From positions 1 to 41,437 of the forward strand of contig CAYJGN010000017.1 of assembly GCA_964369635.1 (NCBI GenBank): a DNA stretch of 41,437 nucleotides, given 5' to 3'. This stretch comes from CAYJGN01 sp964369635 (GTDB lineage: Bacteria; Bacillota; Clostridia; Oscillospirales; Ruminococcaceae). A program made the translations under genes and the position numbers. The notes under the pieces are model-generated. The model searched no databases, was not told the DNA's origin, and worked only from the letters and a program-made list of their open reading frames with translations. Positions 1 to 7,624 of this stretch are shown here, piece after piece. The first letter of the stretch is position 1. Each line of letters begins with the position of its first letter.

Positions 1-40
1 CATGCGAGTATTTCGCCCAAAGATCAATATAAACCTGCAT
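1..40 (-). CDS. Amino acid ABC transporter permease, N-terminal fragment (runs off left edge)
   Basis: Only the first 13 codons are inside the window, reading MQVYIDLWAKYSH from an ATG at position 40 with an AGGTAG-like ribosome binding site just upstream. It starts 33 bases after the stop of the solute-binding lipoprotein on the same strand. In polar amino acid transporters the permease (HisM/GlnP type) commonly follows the binding protein, and the short amphipathic N-terminus fits one. The call rests on gene order and this short N-terminus; no membrane segment is visible yet. Confidence 0.55.
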   Translation of the reverse strand, partial: MQVYIDLWAKYSH

Positions 41-73
41 AACTACCTATCCTTACTTACTTATTTACCAAAC

Positions 74-955
74 TTAGATGCCAAGAGTCTTTGCGTATTC
101 TGAATATTCTTCATACCATTCATCTATCTGGCCTTCTGCAACAAGTTCTTCAATCGCTTCATTGACAACTGCTATAAGCTCCTCTTCTCCTGCAGGTGCA
201 GCCGCTCTTGTTCCTGTGAACTCATCATCTACTTCGAATTTTAGCCCTTCAACGACTGCAAGCCCACTTGAAGGATTCGCCTCGATATAAAGTCTTGCAT
301 TTGAAATAGCTATAACAGATGCATCCGACTTTTCAGTTGAAACAGATAGATAACAGTCGGTCATTGATGATAGGGTCTTTTGCTCTGCTATTATTTCCAA
401 TAGATACTGATCTAAAAGAGCCTCCTGAATTGATCCACTCTGAACAACAACTGTTTTACCTTCAAAATCTTCTGCTGTTGCATAGTTTGCAACATCTTCT
501 TCGCGAACAACCATTCCGTATCCTTCATTTGAGCCCCAGAAGTATCCCTCTGAAAGATTCATAGTTTCTGCTCTGAGCGGTGTATATGCAAGGGCTGAAA
601 TTGCAAGGTCGTATTTACCCTCAGAAATTCCAGCAAGCACTGCGCCAAACTCAAGCGGTATAATGCGAAGCTCAACGCCTATCTTATCGGCAATATACTG
701 CGCTATCTCAACATCAACACCAACATACTGCTCATCGCCGCTCTTTGTTGCGTCTATAAACTCAAAAGGTATCATATAGGGCTCCATTATAACCTCTATA
801 TAACCACGAGCTTTAATCTCTTCGAGGCGGTTCGTAGGCTCTGCACTGCCACTCTCCGACGACCCGCCACCACTGCTGCTGCCGCCGCCTTGCCCGCATC
901 CCATTGAAAGCGCTAATATTAAAACTACTAAAACTGCTAATCTAAACTTTCTCAT
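74..955 (-). CDS. Polar amino acid ABC transporter substrate-binding lipoprotein
   Basis: This 293-residue protein is an extracellular solute receptor of the SBP_bac_3 family, which binds amino acids such as glutamine, arginine or cystine and delivers them to a membrane permease. Residues 1-20 form a lipoprotein signal ending in the lipobox LSMGC, followed by a Gly/Ser-rich linker of about 20 residues that lets the domain stand off the membrane. The body shows family landmarks: RLEEIKARG near the start, a VGVDVEIAQ segment, GKYDLAISALAYTPLRAE, and a second-lobe GKTVVVQSGS. The ATG at 955 has an AAAAGGAGAG site. It heads an operon whose permease begins at position 40. The substrate cannot be deduced. 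The leader upstream carries a promoter and competing hairpins. Confidence 0.9.
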   Translation of the reverse strand: MRKFRLAVLVVLILALSMGCGQGGGSSSGGGSSESGSAEPTNRLEEIKARGYIEVIMEPYMIPFEFIDATKSGDEQYVGVDVEIAQYIADKIGVELRIIPLEFGAVLAGISEGKYDLAISALAYTPLRAETMNLSEGYFWGSNEGYGMVVREEDVANYATAEDFEGKTVVVQSGSIQEALLDQYLLEIIAEQKTLSSMTDCYLSVSTEKSDASVIAISNARLYIEANPSSGLAVVEGLKFEVDDEFTGTRAAAPAGEEELIAVVNEAIEELVAEGQIDEWYEEYSEYAKTLGI

Positions 956-1043
956 AACTCTCTCCTTTTTACCTGACTGATATCACCTAAAGCTTATAAA
1001 ATTCTATCTTGCTTAAAATTTCTTTGTATAAAAGATACAGAAG

Positions 1044-1083
1044 ACTTTCACTGCCAATAAATCCATTGGCATCTCTTGCCATC
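1044..1083 (-). promoter_or_regulatory. Competing hairpins in the leader of the binding-protein gene
   Basis: In the roughly 160-base leader between the promoter and the lipoprotein gene, TGCCAAT at 1052-1058 pairs perfectly with ATTGGCA at 1065-1071 across a 6-base loop. The GGCA end (1068-1071) can alternatively pair with TGCC at 1077-1080. The two hairpins are mutually exclusive. This could be a small switch or a stability element; no known riboswitch class was recognised. Confidence 0.35.
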
Positions 1084-1114
1084 TCTAACACAACCGAAAC
1101 TTTATCTTGCTAAT

Positions 1115-1143
1115 ATACTACTACGATAAATTCAATTTGTCAA
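1115..1143 (-). promoter_or_regulatory. Sigma-A promoter for the amino acid transporter operon
   Basis: On the minus strand TTGACA (1138-1143) is followed after exactly 17 bases by TAGTAT (1115-1120). The -35 is perfect and the -10 matches four of six positions. It sits about 160 bases upstream of the binding-protein start, so the transcript has a long leader. Confidence 0.6.
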
Positions 1144-1145
1144 CA

Positions 1146-1161
1146 CATTAACGCGTTAATG
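1146..1161. promoter_or_regulatory. 16-bp perfect palindrome, candidate operator
   Basis: CATTAACGCGTTAATG is fully self-complementary and ends two bases upstream of the -35 of the transporter promoter. A looser dyad (TTAATGC, four bases, GCGTATTAA) overlaps it on the outer side. The position suits an activator or repressor site, but the cognate regulator is not in this window. Confidence 0.45.
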
Positions 1162-1384
1162 CTTTAGCGTATTAAAATATTTATAATATATCACAGATAA
1201 TGCATCTGCTATTTATTTTTATTTAGCTGTTTTGACTGTGTTCAAAAGCTGAATATGTGAATTTTAATTTTTTTGTTTGAAGTTCGGTGTTGTCTTTATT
1301 AGTTTTTTCTTCATCTTATATATTTTTTTATCTCAAATAAAAAAACCACCTTAAGGAGACTATCTTTAAAGAAACTTGTAACAC

Positions 1385-1424
1385 AAAAGCCTGTGAATTT
1401 TTAAAATTCACAGGCTTTTTATTC
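1385..1424 (-). terminator. Intrinsic terminator with a 17-bp perfect stem
   Basis: AAAAGCCTGTGAATTTT at 1385-1401 is the exact reverse complement of 1403-1419, with a single base between, so the apical pairs probably open. A/T runs flank both sides, so it can act in both directions. It would end the minus-strand operon that finishes at 1783. Confidence 0.8.
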
Positions 1425-1486
1425 GAAACTTATTTGTTTAATTGGTAGAGCAATTCAAGGAGAAATGCAGTGACAAACCTACAAAA

Positions 1487-1660
1487 ACGGAGCTTTTTCT
1501 AAAAATACATATCGCGAGTATCGTTCGTCGATAGACGAACAGTCTACTTCGAGCGATATAGTTATTTTTAAAAAGCGAGCAGTCGTGCACGGCGCTCTGG
1601 GGTGTGGGGCGAGTGCGCAACGCCCCACGCTTTTGCTACTTTTCGCAGTCGAAAAGTAGA
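1487..1660. repeat. Chain of inverted repeats, possible dispersed intergenic element
   Basis: Three consecutive hairpins fill this gap. The first (about 1492-1576) is an 85-base long-armed hairpin whose outer arms (GCTTTTT...TATCGC and its near complement) enclose GTTCGTC, loop GATA, GACGAAC. The second pairs GTGGGGCG (1604-1611) with CGCCCCAC (1621-1628). The third pairs CTACTTTTCG (1636-1645) with CGAAAAGTAG (1650-1659) across CAGT. No convincing gene is present, and short open frames here are by-products of the palindromes. Local GC-rich blocks contrast with the AT-rich flanks, which suggests an inserted or amplified element. The remainder of 955-1783 is AT-rich and appears featureless apart from the promoter, leader and terminator listed. 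Confidence 0.5.
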
Positions 1661-1782
1661 TGAAAATAGACATAGTCTATTGAATTAATTAAAACTTATA
1701 AATTAATAAATTTCTTTATGCGTAATCGCCATAAGGTGGCTTAATTATTAAATAATTTTTTAATTAATTGCTAAAAAGATAC

Positions 1783-3843
1783 TTATATCGTAATCTGATA
1801 AACTGATATCTGCAAATTTTCATAAACGAGCGTTAGATTATCAATAATATCCTCTATATCGTCTATCTTTTCTTTTTTAGTAATAATATAAACTTCGTCA
1901 AACCCCATAACTGAAACTTTTTCAACTGCATTTATATCTCCTGCAAAAACCGCTTCGTTTAAATCAAAATTACTATCGATATAATCTTCAAAGCCAAACT
2001 CTTTCGTTGCGGCATAATAGTACCCTTCAATTAAAAACTGCCTCTCGGTAAATGCTGTGTAGTAGTATGAGTTTGCGAGGTCATTTATATTGTGCTTATC
2101 GGTTAAAATAACTGCCTGCTCTGAGGTATTATCTCTGATAAAAATACTCGCTTCATACATATAGTCTGAAAAATCTCCAGTATCTTTGTTTTGCTCATCT
2201 TGCGAAAAATATCTGCTTATAGAATATGCAGCATTTGAAATCCCTGTCTGAAAATTTCGCACAGATGTTTCTGTTAAATCAAGAGTTGTGCTTAAAAGAA
2301 GCAATGAGGATATCGCAACAAAAGCAGTTGTCTTAATATTCTTTAGATGAACTCTTTTAATAAAGTTTCTCTCGATATAGCAAAGGAAGATAATCGCTCC
2401 AACCGGCACTGCTGCATAGTAGAAATATAGATTAGAGTTGCTCTCTTGAGCTAACAATGTGCTTAGAATAAGGCCCGATATTAGAACTCCATAAGCAAAG
2501 AAATATTTAAGCTTGCGCTCGGTATTGATAATCAGTTTTTTTATCACAAATATTGGTATTGTTACGATAGTCAGCATGATAAATGCATATGCAACTATCG
2601 CGATAAGCATAGCTATACCGTTGTATATTCCAAAATCCGATAGAGTCGAAATAATACCATCCCACCCAATGCTCCAAAGGGTATCGGCTGAAAATCCAGG
2701 AACTAATATAAGCTCTGTGCCGGGTCCATATATCCCTCCGAATAGAAATATATAAGGTATTATGAAAGATGCGAGTAAAATAAGTCCTCGCACTGTTGTT
2801 GCGAGAATATTTTTCTCGGTAAAGTAGCTAACAAATAGCGCAAATCCATACCCTACCAAAAATACCGCTGCATAAGGGCCTTTTGAGCCGACAGCAAGCA
2901 TTAATAACACCGCTGATAAGATGGTATTTTTATCTATAATTTTAGTCTTTATCGAGCTTATGCTTCGAATGAAAAACGCTCCCGATAGGAATAGAAAAAC
3001 ATATGATAACGGCCCATTATATGGGTAAAAAAGGGTATCGACAGCGCTTCTGTAAGCTGTTATAAAACCAATAAAGGCAAATGTGAGTGCTATGTTGCTT
3101 TTTAAAAATCTTCGCGCAAAGACGATAAACGAACCAACAAGCAACGGCGCTATCACAAACGGATAATAGTAGAAATAGATTGAAAAAGAGTCTATCCCTG
3201 TTATGCTTTTCATAACACCTAAAAATATCTGGGTGAAAAAATGGTAGTAGAAATCGAGTCCCGATATTCGAATATCACTCATCGGAAAGGAGTTATATGC
3301 CATCGTTATATTGCCGATATTCCAAAGATTATCGGGATAGTAATCTTGATTTAGCATATACTGCGGCGTTAGGTTCACAAAGCTATTGCCAAGCATCATT
3401 ATAGCAATAACTAAAACCGTTAAAACCCAAAATAGCGAGCGCGAAATTCCATCCTTTTTATACTCACGGATTCTCTCTTTGTTTTTATTTAAAATAAATA
3501 GAGATATTATTGAAAAGGAAGTTGTGAAGTAGATTAAAAATTGCGATAAATTAAGCGTATAAACTATGAAATACAAAACTATTATATATGAAACGCCAAA
3601 AACCGCTGAATAAATATAAAATTCAAATTTTGAGATAGCAAGCGACAACATAGAAACAATAGCTGCACCGACAATAAACACATTAAAGATAATAACTGAA
3701 GAAAATACTATTACCTCAACTGCATCGAGGTGACATACCGCCATCTGCAAAGCTATAAGAATTATAATAGGTATCAGCGCTACAAATTTCATATTTGCAT
3801 TCAGTAGCATCCTGCTATACTTTTCATCTAACCTTCTTAACAT
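1783..3843 (-). CDS. Large polytopic membrane protein, GT-C glycosyltransferase-like
   Basis: The protein has 686 residues with about a dozen hydrophobic segments over residues 15-520 and a soluble C-terminal domain of about 140 residues rich in acidic and aromatic residues. The loop after an early membrane segment contains NQDYYPDNLW and later DIRISGLDFYYHF, which resembles the first acidic extracytoplasmic loop of GT-C enzymes that use lipid-phosphate sugars. This is an architectural resemblance only; I do not recognise a specific family. The ATG at 3843 has a TTGGAG site. It lies 17 bases after the PfkB kinase gene and closes the TrpF-like operon, so the products are probably functionally connected. 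Alternatives are a membrane oligosaccharide polymerase or a protein O-glycosylation enzyme. Confidence 0.6.
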   Translation of the reverse strand: MLRRLDEKYSRMLLNANMKFVALIPIIILIALQMAVCHLDAVEVIVFSSVIIFNVFIVGAAIVSMLSLAISKFEFYIYSAVFGVSYIIVLYFIVYTLNLSQFLIYFTTSFSIISLFILNKNKERIREYKKDGISRSLFWVLTVLVIAIMMLGNSFVNLTPQYMLNQDYYPDNLWNIGNITMAYNSFPMSDIRISGLDFYYHFFTQIFLGVMKSITGIDSFSIYFYYYPFVIAPLLVGSFIVFARRFLKSNIALTFAFIGFITAYRSAVDTLFYPYNGPLSYVFLFLSGAFFIRSISSIKTKIIDKNTILSAVLLMLAVGSKGPYAAVFLVGYGFALFVSYFTEKNILATTVRGLILLASFIIPYIFLFGGIYGPGTELILVPGFSADTLWSIGWDGIISTLSDFGIYNGIAMLIAIVAYAFIMLTIVTIPIFVIKKLIINTERKLKYFFAYGVLISGLILSTLLAQESNSNLYFYYAAVPVGAIIFLCYIERNFIKRVHLKNIKTTAFVAISSLLLLSTTLDLTETSVRNFQTGISNAAYSISRYFSQDEQNKDTGDFSDYMYEASIFIRDNTSEQAVILTDKHNINDLANSYYYTAFTERQFLIEGYYYAATKEFGFEDYIDSNFDLNEAVFAGDINAVEKVSVMGFDEVYIITKKEKIDDIEDIIDNLTLVYENLQISVYQITI

Positions 3844-3860
3844 AAAAACTCCAAAACACT

Positions 3861-4868
3861 TTATTTAACGAAAATCCCATCATATTCTTTTAAGAAGTCT
3901 AAAAGTTGCGACCTTGTAGGGCAATTTCTGCCGCCTTTATGCATTATATTATAGCATGCTGTTGCATTGCCCCATATATTTGCAGTAGCCGGTGTTTCGC
4001 CGCTCTTTATAGCCGCTAAAAATCCCGCATTGAACGAGTCGCCAGCACCAATAGTATCCACTACAGGCACATCAAAAGCAGGGCAAAAGCTCTCATCGGT
4101 GTGGGTATAAACAGTTGAGCCGTATTTCCCATTTCGGCAGATGACTATTCTATCCTCTCGAACAAAACTCTTCGCCGCCTCTTCAGGCGTTGCTTTGCCA
4201 GAAAGCGGAACAAGCTCATCTATACCGCTACCAAAAAGAATATTTGCACTCTCAGCGCAAGCAAGTATGTCTTTTTTATACTTCTCCTCAAGCCCAATAG
4301 ACTCTATTCGAAGATTTAAATCAAACGCAACGATAACACCTGCCGCTTTGCATCTTTTTAGAAAATCTATAATAGAAGCCGCCGCTGGCTCTTCACGCAG
4401 CATAATGCCACTCGTGATAACATAATCAATCTTTGTGATTATCTCATCAGATAAATCAGCCTCTGTGAGCTTATAGCAGCTTGCATCTCTTCTTGGGTAT
4501 GCATACAAAACCCTATTTTTATCATCACCTATGACACAGAAGACAACAACGCTTGATAGGGCTGGGTCAAGGTAAAAATAATCGGTTTTCACCCCTTCTT
4601 TTATAAAATCCTCTACAAGGAATTTACCAAAAGAATCAGCACCAGCTTTACCGCAAAAATATGTTTCCATCGAAAGTCTTGAGCATCCGCAAGCGCAGTT
4701 TCCAACGCTTCCGCCAGCTGATATCTCAGCTCCCGGTTGCCGCTGTGTTATCTGCTCGCCATCTTCAATTCTTTTGTTTATCGCTACCGTCTCACCATAT
4801 GGCAAAACTATATCGGGGTTTGCATCCCCAAGGCAGAGAACCGCCTTGTCCCGTTTAAAATTTATCAT
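3861..4868 (-). CDS. PfkB/ribokinase-family carbohydrate kinase
   Basis: This 335-residue kinase phosphorylates a sugar or nucleoside hydroxyl with ATP in the cytoplasm. The family signature DTIGAGDSFNAGF, holding the catalytic Asp and the anion-hole GAGD, lies near residues 270-282. The N-terminal substrate-binding signature appears as GGSVGNCACGCSRL followed by GKAGADSFGKFL. The ATG overlaps the stop of the upstream TrpF-like gene by four bases (ATGA), so translation is coupled. The substrate is unknown. The partners suggest that it makes the phosphosugar handled by the two TIM-barrel proteins, or phosphorylates their product. The family call is safe; the pathway role is inference. Confidence 0.9.
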   Translation of the reverse strand: MINFKRDKAVLCLGDANPDIVLPYGETVAINKRIEDGEQITQRQPGAEISAGGSVGNCACGCSRLSMETYFCGKAGADSFGKFLVEDFIKEGVKTDYFYLDPALSSVVVFCVIGDDKNRVLYAYPRRDASCYKLTEADLSDEIITKIDYVITSGIMLREEPAAASIIDFLKRCKAAGVIVAFDLNLRIESIGLEEKYKKDILACAESANILFGSGIDELVPLSGKATPEEAAKSFVREDRIVICRNGKYGSTVYTHTDESFCPAFDVPVVDTIGAGDSFNAGFLAAIKSGETPATANIWGNATACYNIMHKGGRNCPTRSQLLDFLKEYDGIFVK

Positions 4869-5554
4869 AGTCCGAGTTCAGCTCCCACTCTGTTCGCAGT
4901 AGCGCAAAACTCTTTTATCTTCTCGATATCTTTAATTCTTTGTCCATTTGGAAGAGTTGCGTTTGTTTTTGTTAGAGAGTCAACACCATCAGGTCTTACA
5001 AAACGAATAGCTTCCTCAACGTTATCTGGTCCAAGACCTCCAGCTAAAACAACCGTGCAATGGGCTTTTTCGCATATCTCTTTTGAGATATTCCAATCAT
5101 GCACAACACCCGCAGCTCCTGTTCCAGGTATATCAACAGTTACGCTATCAAGAATTAGGTAGTCGCAGAACTTTGAATAGTCAATAGCGCTCTGCACAGC
5201 CTCAGGCCCTACAACAGGGATAGCCTGCATAATCTCTGTTCTCGGCGATATTTCTTTTATCTTTTTGTTAAACTCAGGGGTTGCAAAATACTCATCACCA
5301 CAAAGGTGGATTATATGCGGTTTTGTCTCCTCAACGCATTTATACATAAAATCCCAGTCGTTATCAATAAATAGAAGTGAGCATTTCTCTCCTACCGCGT
5401 CAACTGCGTCAATTATCTCTTTTAGCTCTGGATTATCAAGCTCTGCTGGTAGATTTGCAAAGGTTTTCGGTGAAAGACCTATATGGTTTCCTCCAACTTT
5501 AACGATATTTAAAGCCTCTTCAACTGTTGATGCCGAGTAAAATTGATTAATCAT
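4865..5554 (-). CDS. TrpF-like (phosphoribosylanthranilate isomerase fold) TIM-barrel protein, copy 2
   Basis: The protein has 229 residues, the usual size of a PRAI monomer. Visible PRAI-like landmarks are IIHLCGDEYF (the family LQLHGDE strand), CDYLILDS with the acidic catalytic Asp, a GTGAAGVVHDW loop, and the phosphate-binding end LAGGLGPDNVEEAI followed by GVDSLTKTN. The catalytic cysteine of the N-terminal KICG motif is absent: the start reads MINQFYSAS, with Tyr at that position. No other trp gene is nearby. It is a tandem paralogue of the gene just upstream on this strand, separated by 27 bases, and overlaps the PfkB gene by four. An isomerase or epimerase acting on a phosphorylated pentose or hexose is plausible; tryptophan synthesis is unlikely. 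Confidence 0.75.
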   Translation of the reverse strand: MINQFYSASTVEEALNIVKVGGNHIGLSPKTFANLPAELDNPELKEIIDAVDAVGEKCSLLFIDNDWDFMYKCVEETKPHIIHLCGDEYFATPEFNKKIKEISPRTEIMQAIPVVGPEAVQSAIDYSKFCDYLILDSVTVDIPGTGAAGVVHDWNISKEICEKAHCTVVLAGGLGPDNVEEAIRFVRPDGVDSLTKTNATLPNGQRIKDIEKIKEFCATANRVGAELGL

Positions 5555-5581
5555 AATACTTTCTCCTTTTTAATATATATT

Positions 5582-6271
5582 TTAAAGTTTTTTTGCTGCT
5601 GCATGCGCATTTTCAACAAATGCTTTCATCGCTTCATAGTCTTTTGTTCTCTCGCCGCTCTCGAGGAATTTATTCGTCTTTGTTAGCGAGTCAACTCCAA
5701 ATGGTTTTGCAATTAAAATTGCCTCCTCAACGTTTTCAGGTGAAAGCCCACCAGCTATTATAACTTTACAGTCGACAGCTTCTACAATAGCAGCGTCGAT
5801 ATTAAAATCGTGAGTTTTGCCAACAGCACCAATACCTATAACATCTGGGGCTACCGTATCGAGAATTAGATAGTCGCAGTAAGCGCCGTATTTAACAGCC
5901 TGCGCCACACACTCATCCTTTTTCCCATTCATAACGCCAATCGCCTGCATAACCTGCATTTTCGGATAATCTGCTTTAAGCTTTTTAACAAAGCTCTCAG
6001 TTAGGTAATAGTTATCTCCGCATACATGGAGGATATCTGGTTTTAGCGCCTCTACCTGCACTAAAATTTCTTCTTCTGTATCAAGGGTAGTAAGCCCAAC
6101 TTTAACAGCTCTCTCCCCAATAGCTTCAAATATCTCCTTGCCTTTTTCAAGGTCTATTTCAGCAGGAAGACCCATCTCATTTCCCGCCGCTATACCAATA
6201 TAATCAACACCTGCTTTAATGCAATCCTCTGCTTCTGAGACATTCTTAATTGAATAAATCTGAACAATCAT
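5582..6271 (-). CDS. TrpF-like TIM-barrel protein, copy 1
   Basis: The protein has 229 residues, the same length as its downstream neighbour, and the two align end to end with clearly related motifs: ILHVCGDNYY, CDYLILDT, GIGAVGKTHDF and IAGGLSPENVEEAI, then GVDSLTKTN. As in the paralogue, the N-terminal catalytic Cys of PRAI is replaced (MIVQIYSIK). I chose the ATG at 6271 because ATGGAGGTTATT gives a GGAGG site at good spacing; the in-frame ATG at 6283 would sit on that site. It is the first gene of the four-gene operon behind the promoter at 6307-6335. The two copies may form a heteromer or act on successive substrates. The fold is confident; the reaction is unknown. Confidence 0.75.
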   Translation of the reverse strand: MIVQIYSIKNVSEAEDCIKAGVDYIGIAAGNEMGLPAEIDLEKGKEIFEAIGERAVKVGLTTLDTEEEILVQVEALKPDILHVCGDNYYLTESFVKKLKADYPKMQVMQAIGVMNGKKDECVAQAVKYGAYCDYLILDTVAPDVIGIGAVGKTHDFNIDAAIVEAVDCKVIIAGGLSPENVEEAILIAKPFGVDSLTKTNKFLESGERTKDYEAMKAFVENAHAAAKKL

Positions 6272-6303
6272 AATAACCTCCATAAAATTATATTAAACTA
6301 AAT

Positions 6304-6321
6304 TATATCATATATGATATA
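6304..6321. promoter_or_regulatory. 18-bp perfect palindrome over the -10, candidate operator
   Basis: TATATCATATATGATATA is perfectly self-complementary and completely covers the -10 element of the promoter of the TrpF-like operon. A dimeric repressor bound here would block RNA polymerase. AT-only palindromes arise more easily by chance in AT-rich DNA, but the C/G pair within each arm and the position argue for function. Confidence 0.45.
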
Positions 6322-6335
6322 TAAGACGAGTTCAA
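6307..6335 (-). promoter_or_regulatory. Sigma-A promoter of the TrpF-like/PfkB operon
   Basis: TTGAAC (6330-6335) and TATGAT (6307-6312) on the minus strand are separated by 17 bases. A second TATAAT (6302-6307) overlaps it but would need a 22-base spacer. The start of the first gene is about 36 bases downstream of the -10. Confidence 0.5.
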
Positions 6336-6395
6336 CAAGGAATTTAGACAAATTAAATTAATTATTTTATCTGCTCTGACTAAATTACTTGAACA

Positions 6396-7616
6396 TTATT
6401 TTTTCGACGGCGCTCTTATCATAGCTCCTACAGGTAGCTCAATATCGCTATCAAATGAGAAATTTTGCATAGCATGCGGTAAAACACTCACTTCATTGCC
6501 CTTTTCATCAAAAAATATCTTTGGTGAAATTGCGATTGGCGCCCCACCTGGTATAACAACTTCAAGCTCTTCACCAACCGAAAATTTATTTCTCTGTCCT
6601 GCAAAAATTCTTCCATTTTCATACTTCTGAACAATCGCAACAACATCATAATCTCTAAAGTATCCGCCGCTCTCGTAATACTGCCCATCTATAGGTTTGC
6701 CGAAATAAAAACCCGTATCGTATCTTCTGTGGCTTACTTTTCGCACCTCATCTATAATATACTGCGGTAAATTATAGTTATCAGGGTCGTTTTTTAGTAT
6801 CTCAAGCGCCTGCTTATAGGCATTTGTTACAACAGCTGTATAATAAGTACTCTTAGCTCTGCCTTCTATCTTAAAACTATTAACACCAGCTTTTAAAACT
6901 TTATCGAGATGCTCTATCATACAGAGGTCTTTTGCGTTTAGGATATAGCTTCCAGCCTCATCCTCAAATATCGGATAATAATCGTTTGGGCGCTTCTCTT
7001 CAACTAAATGATACCCCCACCTGCAAGGCTGTGCGCATTTGCCATCGTTTGCATCTCTGCCTATCATATAGTTCGATATTAGGCAGCGACCCGAAAAGGA
7101 CATGCAGATAGCTCCATGAACAAAGCATTCTATCTCAAGGTCATCTGGAGTGTTTTCCCGTATATTCTTAATATCATCAAGCGATAATTCGCGTGCAAGC
7201 ACCACCCGTCGAGCCCCCATTTTATAGAACTCTTGCGCTGTTCTATAATTGGTAACACCCGCTTGGGTTGAAATATGGATTTCTATATCTGGTGCTATCT
7301 CTTTACAGATAGACATAACACCTATATCAGCTACAATAAATGCATCAACGCCACACTCTGCCATTCTTTTAATAAACTGCGGCAAAGCATCTATATCGCC
7401 TGATAGCGGCGTTGTATTAACAGTTAAGTATACGCGCACTCTTTTTTCATGAGCCATACTAACCGCTTTTTTTATCGTCTCATCATCAAAGCTGTTGCTT
7501 CGCGCCCGCATAGTGAAGTCTGAGGCACCAAGATATATAGCGTCTGCACCATAGAGAAGTGCTGCGCAAAACCTCTCATAGTCTCCAGCTGGGCTTAATA
7601 GTTCTAATCTGTTCAA
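6396..7616 (-). CDS. Peptidase U32 family protein
   Basis: This 406-residue protein belongs to the U32 family. Some members are collagenase-like proteases; others (RlhA, UbiU/V, TrhP) are tRNA/rRNA hydroxylation or ubiquinone factors carrying a 4Fe-4S cluster. The start MNRLELLSPAGDYERF and the strand DAIYLGASDF are classic. The central signature ECFVHGAICMSFSGRCLISNY is followed by a cysteine pair region with GKCAQPCRW, which supplies iron-sulfur ligands. This pattern, plus a C-terminal beta-barrel-like extension, fits the TrhP/YrrO-type group. The start is TTG with AGGAG upstream, eight bases after the end of mltG, so the two genes are coupled as seen in many Firmicutes. Confidence 0.9.
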   Translation of the reverse strand: MNRLELLSPAGDYERFCAALLYGADAIYLGASDFTMRARSNSFDDETIKKAVSMAHEKRVRVYLTVNTTPLSGDIDALPQFIKRMAECGVDAFIVADIGVMSICKEIAPDIEIHISTQAGVTNYRTAQEFYKMGARRVVLARELSLDDIKNIRENTPDDLEIECFVHGAICMSFSGRCLISNYMIGRDANDGKCAQPCRWGYHLVEEKRPNDYYPIFEDEAGSYILNAKDLCMIEHLDKVLKAGVNSFKIEGRAKSTYYTAVVTNAYKQALEILKNDPDNYNLPQYIIDEVRKVSHRRYDTGFYFGKPIDGQYYESGGYFRDYDVVAIVQKYENGRIFAGQRNKFSVGEELEVVIPGGAPIAISPKIFFDEKGNEVSVLPHAMQNFSFDSDIELPVGAMIRAPSKK

Positions 7617-7624
7617 AATTTCTC

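Noticed and set aside
1438..1673. Short open frames within the hairpin chain
   Set aside because: They read through inverted repeats, have no ribosome binding site and look unlike any protein; the palindromes alone explain them.
4865..6271. True phosphoribosylanthranilate isomerase (trpF) genes
   Set aside because: The catalytic Cys is missing in both, they are duplicated, and no other trp gene is nearby.
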